Below the pieces are notes generated by a model. It made no database searches and was not told the DNA's origin. It saw only the letters and a list, made by a program, of their open reading frames with translations. Shown here piece by piece: positions 1-8,114 of a stretch of 47,021 nucleotides of DNA (position 1 is its first letter; each line of letters begins with the position of its first letter). This DNA is from a bacterium. GTDB lineage: Bacteria > Bacillota_A > Clostridia > Lachnospirales > Lachnospiraceae. Made by a program: the position numbers and the translations under genes. The stretch is taken from NCBI GenBank assembly GCA_004562915.1, contig SFQZ01000013.1, positions 1 to 47,021 on the forward strand. Direction: 5' to 3'.

Positions 1-48
1 TTCGTATTTTTTCTGTTCATCCATTGTGAGTATTACCTTTCTGATAAT
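1..48 (-). CDS. N-terminus of probable insertion-sequence transposase (partial)
   Basis: Only the first 16 codons are in the window; the gene runs off the left edge. The reading frame gives IIRKVILTMDEQKKYE. A strong AGGAGG lies 5 nt before an in-frame ATT, and an ATG lies at codon 9, so the start is either a rare ATT or the ATG at 22-24. I recall this N-terminus from Clostridia transposases of the ISNCY type, but could not check it. The upstream DNA (90-142) holds repeats that fit an element end. The family call is an inference from very little sequence. Confidence 0.4.
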   Translation of the reverse strand, partial: MIRKVILTMDEQKKYE

Positions 49-90
49 GATCTCCTCCTGTTCGTTATAAGTCGTATGGAGGATATTTTA

Positions 91-142
91 CCACATCTGA
101 GACATTTTCATATGTGGTATACTAGGACATTATCATAAATGG
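91..142. repeat. Direct and inverted repeats, probable IS terminus
   Basis: Two 17-nt direct repeats at 101-117 and 126-142 match at 14 of 17 positions and share GACATT-N-TCATA-N-N-TGG. The first also forms an inverted repeat, CCACAT (91-96) with ATGTGG (112-117). They sit between the partial transposase gene and the rpsT promoter, where an element end would be expected. The outer boundary and any target duplication cannot be fixed because the other end lies outside the window. Confidence 0.4.
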
Positions 143-176
143 CTTATAAATTTCTTTTATATTTTGCAAAAAATCA

Positions 177-205
177 TTGACAAACTCCGACTCATAGAAT
201 AAACT
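177..205 (+). promoter_or_regulatory. Sigma-A promoter of rpsT
   Basis: A TTGACA -35 box (177-182), a 17-nt spacer and a TAAACT -10 box (200-205) precede rpsT. The leader is about 80 nt and contains a short AGCC/GGCT hairpin. The probable IS end stops about 35 bp upstream, so rpsT keeps its own promoter. Confidence 0.7.
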
Positions 206-292
206 ATATAAGTGTGTTTAGATGAGCCTGTCCGTGTCTCGGCTGATCTATAATTATAATTATATATGTGAATTTTATTGGAGGTCGAATCA

Positions 293-556
293 ATGGCAAA
301 TATTAAATCCGCTAAAAAAAGAATTCTGGTAAACAGAACAAAAGCTGAAAGAAATAAATCCATCCGTTCTGCAGTTAAAACTGCTATGAAGAAAGTTGAT
401 ACAGCAGTTGCCAACAAAGATCTGGCAGCAGCTCAGGCAGCTCTTCCGGCAGCTATCTCCGCTATCGAGAGTGCAGCTTCTAAGGGTGTATATCATAAAA
501 ACAATGCAGCTAGAAAAGTTGCTCGTATCACAAAAGCAGTAAACACAATTGCTTAA
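293..556 (+). CDS. rpsT: 30S ribosomal protein S20
   Basis: This 87-aa basic protein binds 16S rRNA in the small ribosomal subunit. It begins MANIKSAKKRI, the usual S20 start, and is rich in Lys and Ala with the family's helical repeats (for example AAAQAALPAAISAIESAASKG). The ATG at 293 is chosen because a GGAGG lies at 280-284; an in-frame TTG at 278 would place the start before that site. It is monocistronic, with its own promoter (177-205) and a strong terminator (617-653). It faces holA, and the rpsT-holA-comEC neighbourhood is also seen in Bacillus. Confidence 0.97.
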   Translation: MANIKSAKKRILVNRTKAERNKSIRSAVKTAMKKVDTAVANKDLAAAQAALPAAISAIESAASKGVYHKNNAARKVARITKAVNTIA

Positions 557-616
557 TTTCGGCTGACTGTAGTTCGGCGGATGCGTCTGACTGCAGATAA
601 TTAAGTATTGCATGTT

Positions 617-653
617 AAAGGACAATCATTCCGTCGATGATTGTCCTTTTTTT
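617..653 (+). terminator. Intrinsic terminator of rpsT
   Basis: A perfect 13-bp stem (617-629 with 637-649) is followed by a T run to 653. On the minus strand the stop codon of holA (653-655) directly abuts it, so the same hairpin probably ends transcription from both sides. Confidence 0.9.
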
Positions 654-1636
654 CATTCTCTTCGTGCATATTTTACGATCAGAAGTTCCACACTCAGCAC
701 ATCACCCAGCTTTCCTGTCTTCACATCTTCCTCTGCCTGTGTGAAATCTTCCACTGCCTGTCTCAGTTTTTTCACGGAATATCTTCCTATGCATCCCATG
801 TACTTTCGGATCACAAATCCCTGAATTCCCGTTTTGGTTTCAATTTCTTTCGTCCCATATCCCTGATTCTTCAGTTCCTTTACCTGCAATAGCTGATTAA
901 ACTGTCTTGCCAGAAGATACAGTATATGCATTGCCGGTTCTTTCAAAGCCAGCAAATCATAATATAACTCCAACGCCTTTTTTTGATTCTGTTCGGACAC
1001 TGCCTGCACCATGGCAAAAATCTGATTGGTCACACGGTTTGTACATATAGTTTCAATATCTTGCTTAGTAATGACATTTCTTCCCATAGTATAGCAAATC
1101 AGCTTTTCCAGTTCTTTTTCTATATTACTCATATCAGATCCTGTTTTCGAAAGAAACAGCTCCATATCATTGCGGGTGATCTGTTTTCCTTCCTTTTTCA
1201 ATATACTCAGAACCCAGTGTATCAAGGTATCTTCTTTTTGCTGCGCAAATTCCACAGTTTTCCCGGATTTGCTTACTGCTTTATACATTTTACTTCTTTT
1301 ATCCACCTCAGCTTCCACAAAAAGAAGTACCAGATAATCGGGAAGTCTTCCGATGTATTCTGCCAGTTCCGGACACTGTCCTTTAAAGAATCCTGTATTT
1401 TCCATTACGATCACTCTTCGATCGGCAAAAAACGGAATCGTTTCTCCAAGAGAAATTATCTCACGCACATCGATCCCTTTTCCCTCAAATCTGGCATAAT
1501 TCATCGTATCACCATCCGGATTCAACGCATGAATCAGCTTATTTTTGTACTGTTTCTTCAGATACTCTTCTTCCCCATAAAACAGATATACTCTTTTAAA
1601 CTCCTGGTTTTTTACATCTTCCAGTATACTTTTCAT
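653..1636 (-). CDS. holA: DNA polymerase III delta subunit (clamp-loader wrench)
   Basis: HolA opens the sliding beta clamp inside the clamp-loader complex during replication. The 327-aa product starts MKSILEDVKNQ and has the family's YLFYGEEEYL segment near the N-terminus, an AAA+-like middle and the C-terminal helical collar. The open frame extends to 1744, but that extension overlaps comEC and is not family-like. I chose the ATG at 1634-1636, which has AGGA about 8 nt upstream. It is the last gene of the com operon, 83 bp after comEC. The comEC-holA pairing is conserved in Firmicutes. Confidence 0.92.
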   Translation of the reverse strand: MKSILEDVKNQEFKRVYLFYGEEEYLKKQYKNKLIHALNPDGDTMNYARFEGKGIDVREIISLGETIPFFADRRVIVMENTGFFKGQCPELAEYIGRLPDYLVLLFVEAEVDKRSKMYKAVSKSGKTVEFAQQKEDTLIHWVLSILKKEGKQITRNDMELFLSKTGSDMSNIEKELEKLICYTMGRNVITKQDIETICTNRVTNQIFAMVQAVSEQNQKKALELYYDLLALKEPAMHILYLLARQFNQLLQVKELKNQGYGTKEIETKTGIQGFVIRKYMGCIGRYSVKKLRQAVEDFTQAEEDVKTGKLGDVLSVELLIVKYARRE

Positions 1637-1719
1637 TCCAAATCCTGCCGCTTTCCATTTATACTCATTAAACCTTCCTTTCCAGTATACCTTTCCCGGA
1701 TGATTACGGCAAGGAAAAT

Positions 1720-3996
1720 TTACCGGAATCCTTCTGCTGTCCATCCGTCTCTTTTTTCTATAACAGTCAATGCGCCCTGTTCATCCGTCTGCAAAATCTG
1801 ACAGCCTCTTTCCTGCAGTCTGGAAATCGTCTCTTTACCCGGATGACCATAATAATTATTTTTTCCACAGGAAATCAATGCCACCCGAGGATTGACTTTT
1901 TCAAGAAATGCTTTTGAGGTGGATCCGTTTGATCCATGATGAGCCGTCTTCAAAATCCCACATTCTGGCAGATCATCAATTATTTTATTTTCTTCTTCCA
2001 AAGGCAGATCACCGGTGAACAAAACACGCATTCCATCAAGTTCCCAAACAAATACCAGCGATCCGCCATTTGGATCATGAGAATAATCCTCATTATTTGG
2101 ATGTAATACTTCTATCTTTGCCTTTCCCATAGAAAGTTCATCTCCTGCCTTTAAAAAACTGCACGCAGTACCAACCTCTTTCGCCAGGAGCTGGATCTGC
2201 TCTCCTTCTTCTGTCTCTTTCATCCACCATGGAAAAAACACCTGCTCCACGACAAGCCAACCTTTTTTACTTTCCTCCAGAACCTCTTTTACCCCATTCA
2301 AATGATCTTGATCGGAATGTGTCAGGAATATTGCTTCCAATCTTGTAATTCCCTCGTATTTCATAAATGGGAGAATCACATATTTTCCCACCTCATTTCT
2401 GCTGGTACTGCCTCCGTCTACCAGTATCTCTGTTCTCCCTGTCTGCAGCACGATACCATCTCCCTGTCCCACATCCAGTACGATAATACGGTTTATATAT
2501 TTCCATGGGGACGCCATCAGAAAGAGCATCAGTATAATTCCTGTCATATTGATTAATAAAATCTTCCCCAGTCTTTTTTCTTTCATTTTTCTGCAGGTTA
2601 TGCATACCCCTGCCAATATACCATAATAAATCAGAATTGCCGCTATTGATGGTTTTCCCGGAGTCCAGACACATGCCGCTGCACTCTGTGCAGCTTCTCC
2701 CAGCCATTCATACATACGGACAATTCCATACGCCGGCAATCCCACCAGGCTTCCCGGTCCAGCACCCCAATATCCCAGAATCAATGCCAGAAACCCTGAA
2801 GCAAGCACGAATGGCATCAGCGGCAGTATCACCAGATTGCACAAAATCCCAATCACAGATACCTGGTAAAATGCATACAAAACTACCGGAAGCATAAAAA
2901 ACCAAATAGACACACCCGGGACAATTTTATCACCTATACGTTCTCCTTTTCTCCCTTTCATCATGCCTCTCCATAATTCTTTCTGCCACTCTACATAAGT
3001 CCCCATCCCAATAACTGCTGCAAATGACATTTGAAATCCGCTGTCCATAAGCAGATCCGGATTATCCAGCAAGAGTAAGATTCCGGCCATAGCAATCGCA
3101 GATAAAAAATCATAGGTTCTCCCAAGGATTCTGGCTCCCAGCATCAACCCAAACATAATCAGCGCCCGCACTGCAGTAGTAGGACTTCCGATCAATAAGC
3201 CATAACCAATCAATACCAGAAAGGAACAAAAAGAAGACAGCGACATGGGGATTCCCATCCATCTCAGAGCATTCCAGAGTCCTGCACCTAACATGCTGAT
3301 ATGGAGCCCTGAAATAGCCATAATATGGCTAATGCCGGCTGCCTGAAATCCTGACTTTGTTTTCTCCTCCAGATTTTGTTTTTCACCCAACAACATAGCG
3401 TCCATAATTCCAGCTTCATTTTGAGGAAAAATCTCATAGATAATATTCCTGCATCTTTCTCTAAACGATTCAAGACAAATCTGTATCTTTCCCGCCGGTG
3501 ATATAGTTTCCATCCCGCTAATTTCTTCCAGATAAAAATCAATTTTTCTTGATCTTTCATAGTTTACCCTGTTATATTCACCCGGATTTCCCGGCTCCTG
3601 CGGCAATACCAACTTTCCCGCAACCCGCAGTTTACACCCGCACAGATTCTCTGTTGTTCCTTCTATTTTACATTTTATAGTTCGTATGGGATATTTTTTT
3701 GAATTGATATATAGATTTGTCTGTCTTAAATACAGATACGTTATAGTTTGATATTCCTGATATGTTTTTTCTTCCTGCTGACAGACGATTCCTTCCGCCT
3801 CCACAGGACTTCCCCCATCAGGTAGTTCTCTATCGGAAAGTCCTGTATCAGCTTCTGTATCTCCGGATTCGGCAGCCAGATCCATCGGCTCTTTACCGGC
3901 CGGGGATCTCCATATCCATGAGATTCCCAGCCAATTTCCCAACCAGATTCCTGATACCAGAATCAATACTGCCAGACAAAGAGGACGATTTTTCAT
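1720..3996 (-). CDS. comEC: ComEC/Rec2 DNA-uptake channel protein
   Basis: ComEC forms the membrane channel that takes single-stranded DNA into competent cells. The 758-aa product has the full domain order: an N-terminal membrane anchor and DUF4131-like soluble region (to about residue 190), the multi-helix Competence domain with its ISGLHISMLG signature (about 228-237), and a C-terminal metallo-beta-lactamase domain with LDVGQGDG (507-514) and HSDQDH (560-565). These look intact, so the protein is probably functional. Its ATG overlaps the stop of the GerMN gene by 4 nt, implying translational coupling. ComEA is encoded at the head of the same operon. No comEB, comFA or pilin genes are in the window. 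Confidence 0.95.
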   Translation of the reverse strand: MKNRPLCLAVLILVSGIWLGNWLGISWIWRSPAGKEPMDLAAESGDTEADTGLSDRELPDGGSPVEAEGIVCQQEEKTYQEYQTITYLYLRQTNLYINSKKYPIRTIKCKIEGTTENLCGCKLRVAGKLVLPQEPGNPGEYNRVNYERSRKIDFYLEEISGMETISPAGKIQICLESFRERCRNIIYEIFPQNEAGIMDAMLLGEKQNLEEKTKSGFQAAGISHIMAISGLHISMLGAGLWNALRWMGIPMSLSSFCSFLVLIGYGLLIGSPTTAVRALIMFGLMLGARILGRTYDFLSAIAMAGILLLLDNPDLLMDSGFQMSFAAVIGMGTYVEWQKELWRGMMKGRKGERIGDKIVPGVSIWFFMLPVVLYAFYQVSVIGILCNLVILPLMPFVLASGFLALILGYWGAGPGSLVGLPAYGIVRMYEWLGEAAQSAAACVWTPGKPSIAAILIYYGILAGVCITCRKMKEKRLGKILLINMTGIILMLFLMASPWKYINRIIVLDVGQGDGIVLQTGRTEILVDGGSTSRNEVGKYVILPFMKYEGITRLEAIFLTHSDQDHLNGVKEVLEESKKGWLVVEQVFFPWWMKETEEGEQIQLLAKEVGTACSFLKAGDELSMGKAKIEVLHPNNEDYSHDPNGGSLVFVWELDGMRVLFTGDLPLEEENKIIDDLPECGILKTAHHGSNGSTSKAFLEKVNPRVALISCGKNNYYGHPGKETISRLQERGCQILQTDEQGALTVIEKRDGWTAEGFR

Positions 3997-4949
3997 CCTT
4001 CATCCTCACTTTCTTCCAGATCTTCCTCAACCAGATCCATGTTTTTTTCATACAGCTGGTTTAGATCCATACTCTCCTTAAATATAATCTTCGAATCCCC
4101 GTTGACCGAAATCTGAACTCTTTTTACATTGCCGGCTGCGATCAACGAATTCACTATGGAATACACCGGAAGTTCCTGCTGAATACTCAGCGCTTCTGTC
4201 TCAAACCTCTGATCCAGATTCACATATGCAATTCCATCTGCCTGTGATACGGATAAAATACCGGTACTAGGTGATAGCGTTGCAAAATGTCCGGTCTCTT
4301 TCGGTCCCTGGATCAGCTGCTCCACTACGACCTTTTCAATCGGTGAGTTGCTGGTATAATATACCTTGCGCCTTTCTTTCACCAGCTTATCTCCTGTTTC
4401 ATTGGCAAAATAGAGTTCCAACTCTGTATACTGATAGGCTGTAATATCCTTTCCTGAATTTTCCAGAAAGCTGTTGCTCCCCATAATACCTACTGTATTT
4501 CCTCTGGAATCCAGAAGTTCTTCTCCCTCAATCAATATTTTCACATAACTGACTGCTTCAATCTGCAGGAAATTTTTCACAATAGCTGCTCTACATAAAA
4601 TCTCATCCACTGTAGTCATTTTTCTGTATGCAGCATTAAAATTCAGCTGCAGGATATCACCCGAAAACTCATAATTCAGCAACGATACGTCCGTCGGCAA
4701 AAGTCCCACTCCATCATCGCCACCGCCTATTTTTTCGCTGATTTCTTCAATCATTCCTACTGTTTCCTCAGATTCGGGAGCAAAATTCTCGGATTCAATC
4801 GCACCTTTATCATAATTCACATAATAGATCTGATAATCACTTTTTTCTTCATTCTCGTCACATCCGCTCATCCACATACAACCCACCAGCAATACGCCAA
4901 GAAATATAAGAGGGAGCCATATTCTATTATAATGTTTCCTTTTACCCAC
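3993..4949 (-). CDS. GerMN-domain lipoprotein
   Basis: This 318-aa exported protein has a basic start, a hydrophobic stretch (11-23) and lipobox-like cysteines at Cys24 (VLLVGC) and Cys30. Two GerMN-type modules follow, roughly 40-145 and 178-290; the second contains VVVEQLIQGPK. GerMN domains occur in the spore protein GerM and in actinobacterial LpqB. The gene lies 15 bp after a histidine kinase that follows its response regulator, the gene order of mtrA-mtrB-lpqB. A role as an accessory lipoprotein of that kinase is therefore more attractive than a germination role, but this is inference. It overlaps comEC by 4 nt. Confidence 0.85.
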   Translation of the reverse strand: MGKRKHYNRIWLPLIFLGVLLVGCMWMSGCDENEEKSDYQIYYVNYDKGAIESENFAPESEETVGMIEEISEKIGGGDDGVGLLPTDVSLLNYEFSGDILQLNFNAAYRKMTTVDEILCRAAIVKNFLQIEAVSYVKILIEGEELLDSRGNTVGIMGSNSFLENSGKDITAYQYTELELYFANETGDKLVKERRKVYYTSNSPIEKVVVEQLIQGPKETGHFATLSPSTGILSVSQADGIAYVNLDQRFETEALSIQQELPVYSIVNSLIAAGNVKRVQISVNGDSKIIFKESMDLNQLYEKNMDLVEEDLEESEDEG

Positions 4950-4964
4950 TCTTTCACCTCATTT

Positions 4965-6395
4965 CTATTCCATATGCATCAGCGGAATTCTCACAGAAAA
5001 TGTGGTTCCTTCCTGCTCCTTGCTGCGAACGCGGATTGCACCATGATGCATCATGATTGCACTTTTTGTAATGGCCAGCCCCAGACCCGTACCTTCAATT
5101 TCTGTAGAATGAGACTTATCAACCCGATAAAACCTTTCAAAAATATGATCGATGGAATCCTCCGGAATTCCTTTTCCAGAATCCGCTACCGTTACATAAA
5201 AATACTTATGATCTGCATTCAAAGATACCCGGACCCATCCACCATCTTTATTATATTTGATTGCGTTTTCCACAAGATTACTGATAGCCAGCGTCAGTTT
5301 AGTCTCATCAATCTCCGCATTTACCGGTCGAAAGCTTTCCAGCACAAGATCAATATTTTTCTTTGCAGCAATAGGTTTCAGCCGCTTTAATATCAGTTCC
5401 AGAAGTTCATTGATACTGACAGTTTCAATATTGAGTGTTTCCGCTTTCTTATCCAGTTTGACCAGCGTAAGCAAATCTGTAATAATCTTGTTTTCCCGAT
5501 CAATCTCTTCTGCGATATCCTGCATGAATTCCTGATACAATTCAATCGGTACATTTTCCTGTCCTACCAGAGAATCTGCCAGAACTTTCATAGAAGTAAG
5601 CGGAGTCTTCAGTTCATGGGACACGTTGGATACAAATTCCTGACGGGAATTATCCATAGACTTCATTCGTCCAAGCATTTTGTTAAATGCATCTGTGATC
5701 AGTTCCGTCTCCGTATAGTCCGGAACAGAAATTTTCTCATCCAGAAAACCATCCGTAATATCTTCAATGGCTCTTGTGATTTTCGCAAAAGGTTTCATCA
5801 GAATTCCTGCCAATATATACCCAAGACCCAGTACCAACACACCGATAATCATAAGAATCGACATACCCTTCTGCTCCAGGATTTTGATGCTGGCTACAAT
5901 CTCTTCTGTAGACACACTGATCAACATAACCCCCGCAACATGATTTTCATTTTCCAGATCTGTATGGATTGGCACTGTCATCTCAATATACCGGTTTTTC
6001 CGGTCATAACTGCTGGTTTCTTTCCCATCGCTGAAACATCGGATCACTTCCTGAGAAATCATGTATTTTCCCTTATCAATATCATACGTATCTTTGATCA
6101 CACGAAAATCCGGATCAATGATCAGAATCCGTCCATTATAAACATTCGACAGCATCGTCAGCTCACTGTTAATGGCTTCCGAACTGGGATCTTCCAGATA
6201 TTGTTCTTTTACCAGCTGATTGCTGAGAATATCACACTGGTTTTTAACCCCAAAACTCCGCAGAGACACTGCCCGGTCTTCATAGCTGCTTACGATTCCT
6301 TTCTCCACTATGACACTGGGTACAATTCCGATAATCACCAGAATTACCATAATACGGAAACGGAGACTTTTAAAAAATTTAAACTTATTCTTCAT
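4965..6395 (-). CDS. HAMP-containing sensor histidine kinase
   Basis: This 476-aa membrane kinase has a first membrane helix (about 13-33), an extracellular domain of about 145 residues, a second helix (178-199), HAMP (about 200-253), a dimerisation domain with the phospho-accepting His260 in SHELKTPL, and an ATPase domain with N box NLVENAIKYN, G1 DSGKGIPE, F box FERFYR and G2 GTGLGL. All catalytic motifs are intact. The architecture is close to WalK/PhoR. It lies 69 bp after its partner regulator and 15 bp before the GerMN lipoprotein. The extracellular ligand is unknown. Cell-envelope sensing is likely from the architecture. Confidence 0.93.
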   Translation of the reverse strand: MKNKFKFFKSLRFRIMVILVIIGIVPSVIVEKGIVSSYEDRAVSLRSFGVKNQCDILSNQLVKEQYLEDPSSEAINSELTMLSNVYNGRILIIDPDFRVIKDTYDIDKGKYMISQEVIRCFSDGKETSSYDRKNRYIEMTVPIHTDLENENHVAGVMLISVSTEEIVASIKILEQKGMSILMIIGVLVLGLGYILAGILMKPFAKITRAIEDITDGFLDEKISVPDYTETELITDAFNKMLGRMKSMDNSRQEFVSNVSHELKTPLTSMKVLADSLVGQENVPIELYQEFMQDIAEEIDRENKIITDLLTLVKLDKKAETLNIETVSINELLELILKRLKPIAAKKNIDLVLESFRPVNAEIDETKLTLAISNLVENAIKYNKDGGWVRVSLNADHKYFYVTVADSGKGIPEDSIDHIFERFYRVDKSHSTEIEGTGLGLAITKSAIMMHHGAIRVRSKEQEGTTFSVRIPLMHME

Positions 6396-6464
6396 CTCTT
6401 TATCCTTTCCATGGTTATTTCAAGCTGGAAAGAGGACGTCTTCTGACGCCCTCCAACTCATTTC

Positions 6465-7154
6465 TTATACCTGAAAATAATATCCGACTCCCCACTTCGT
6501 ATGTACATACTTCGGTTCACTGGGATTGGTCTCAATCTTTTCACGAAGACGGCGAATATGCACATCCACGGTACGCACATCTCCCGGATACTCATAGCCC
6601 CATACAATATTGAGCAGGTTTTCTCTGCTATATACTTTATTAGGATTAAATACCAGAAGCTCCAGGACATCAAACTCTTTCGCTGTCAGATTGATTTCTT
6701 TATCGCCAATAAAAACTCTTCTGCTTTCACAATCCAGCTTCAGATCTCCTGCTTCCACCACACGTGTTTTTTCCTCCTGCGGTGCAGGCTTTCTCGTCCT
6801 TCGCATAATCGCTTTGATTCTCGCCTTAACTTCCAGAATATTGAAAGGTTTGGTTATATAATCATCTGCTCCGTATTCCAGACCCAGAATCTTGTCCATA
6901 TCCTCACCTTTGGCTGTAAGCATGATAATCGGCACATCGGAAAACTCACGGATCTGTTGACATACTTCCAGACCATTCATTTTTGGCAGCATCAGATCCA
7001 GAAGAATCATATCATACTCTTTGTTCTGCACACATTCCAGTGCTTCCTCCCCGTCATATGCACAATCCACTTCCATTCCGTCCTGTTCCAGACTGAATCG
7101 GATCCCCTTCACGATTAATTTTTCATCATCTACAACCAGTACCTTTTTACCCAT
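6465..7154 (-). CDS. OmpR/PhoB-family response regulator
   Basis: This 229-aa DNA-binding regulator has a receiver domain with the acidic pair Asp9/Asp10, phospho-acceptor Asp53 (ILLDLMLP) and a conserved Lys in MLTAKGEDMDK. A winged-helix domain ends with the VDVHIRRLREKI and GVGYYF motifs. It is most like WalR/PhoP. The ATG at 7154 is chosen because GAGGAG lies 7 nt upstream; an in-frame TTG at 7169 falls inside that site. It begins 16 bp after comEA, in the same operon, with its cognate kinase downstream. Whether it controls competence genes is unknown. Confidence 0.95.
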   Translation of the reverse strand: MGKKVLVVDDEKLIVKGIRFSLEQDGMEVDCAYDGEEALECVQNKEYDMILLDLMLPKMNGLEVCQQIREFSDVPIIMLTAKGEDMDKILGLEYGADDYITKPFNILEVKARIKAIMRRTRKPAPQEEKTRVVEAGDLKLDCESRRVFIGDKEINLTAKEFDVLELLVFNPNKVYSRENLLNIVWGYEYPGDVRTVDVHIRRLREKIETNPSEPKYVHTKWGVGYYFQV

Positions 7155-7170
7155 TATTTCACTCCTCAAT

Positions 7171-7881
7171 TCACTGTACCGTTATTTTATCTTTCAGTTT
7201 TTCATAAGTTTTTTCTTTTATTCCTTCAACCTGCATCAACTCTTCGATAGTGGAAAATCCTCCTGTTTTTTCACGATATGCAATAATTGCTTCCGCTCTT
7301 ATCTCACCGATTCCACTCAAAGTCATCAACATACTTTTATCTGCTCGATTGATATTAATTTTTTCATCTGTATTTTGCTCTGATGAAGTATTCTCATCCT
7401 GAGAAGAATGCCCTTTGGCGGCTGTCTCATCGACTGCTCTACTTTTCAGCTCTTCGGCCTCTTCCTTTGTATAAATACGGATCTGCTGCCCATCTGTAAG
7501 GAACTCTGCCTGATTGATCAGACTTTGCTGTGCCTCTTCAAGGAAACCTCCTGCTTTCTCGATTGCCTGATAAACCCGGCTTCCCTTGGGAAGCTCATAT
7601 ACACCCGGCGCTTTCACAGCCCCGCATACATCCACATAAATCATCTGGGATTCTGTTTCATCTACTGAATAATCTTCTGCCTCATCCTGTATACTGGACT
7701 CTTCCGGTATCTCAGATCCGGCCTCTTCTTCTGAAACTGTCTCCTGACTGACAGTGAATTCGTCTGCTGTCTCCTGATTTTTCAGGATTGAAACGGAGTC
7801 GGAATCACCACAGCCTGATACCACAGATATACAAAGAAGTAAAAGAACGATTCGTTCCATCTTCTGCAAAACATTTTTCAT
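7171..7881 (-). CDS. comEA: ComEA-family DNA receptor (putative lipoprotein)
   Basis: ComEA binds incoming double-stranded DNA at the cell surface and hands it to ComEC. The 236-aa product has an N-terminal signal with a VVSGC lipobox, an acidic Ser/Glu-rich linker, a SLBB domain (from about VDVCGAVKAPGVYELP) and a C-terminal helix-hairpin-helix domain (INRADKSMLMTLSGIGEIRAE, split by INR and GIG motifs). The lipobox suggests lipid anchoring, whereas Bacillus ComEA has a membrane helix. The start at 7881 has AAGGAG 8 nt upstream; an ATG two codons earlier is too close to it. This is the first gene of the operon. Confidence 0.88.
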   Translation of the reverse strand: MKNVLQKMERIVLLLLCISVVSGCGDSDSVSILKNQETADEFTVSQETVSEEEAGSEIPEESSIQDEAEDYSVDETESQMIYVDVCGAVKAPGVYELPKGSRVYQAIEKAGGFLEEAQQSLINQAEFLTDGQQIRIYTKEEAEELKSRAVDETAAKGHSSQDENTSSEQNTDEKININRADKSMLMTLSGIGEIRAEAIIAYREKTGGFSTIEELMQVEGIKEKTYEKLKDKITVQ

Positions 7882-7937
7882 GCACATTACTCCTTATCGC
7901 TTCAGCCATAAGGTTCCCTCCATGCATACACATTTTT

Positions 7938-7966
7938 ATTTTACCCAATTTACCAGTTAATTACAA
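7938..7966 (-). promoter_or_regulatory. Promoter of the comEA-comEC-holA operon
   Basis: TTGTAA, a 17-nt spacer and TAAAAT lie about 60 bp before comEA. No other convincing promoter appears before holA, so six genes may share this start. The short gaps between the genes agree with that. Confidence 0.55.
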
Positions 7967-8034
7967 GTCTGCATTTCAAAATATGCACTTTTATTCGTGA
8001 AATACCGAGGACATAATAAGACTGATGGAAATGT

Positions 8035-8084
8035 AAAAAAGGATGTACTCCGTTTCATAGACATTAAAACAGAGTACATCCCTT
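8035..8084 (-). terminator. Intrinsic terminator of the purF-like gene
   Basis: A stem of about 15 bp with one mismatch (arms near 8041-8055 and 8067-8081) is followed on the minus strand by six T (8040-8035). It begins about 30 bp after the purF-like stop and separates it from the com operon. Confidence 0.88.
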
Positions 8085-8114
8085 TTCACTTATTTTCATA
8101 TGCCAATATGTGGC

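Noticed and set aside
983..1801. 272-codon plus-strand open frame opposite holA
   Set aside because: It is antisense to the well-supported holA and has no ribosome site or family likeness.
5616..6446. 276-codon plus-strand open frame opposite the histidine kinase
   Set aside because: It mirrors the kinase gene and its translation is low-complexity His/Ile/Phe-rich, typical of antisense frames.
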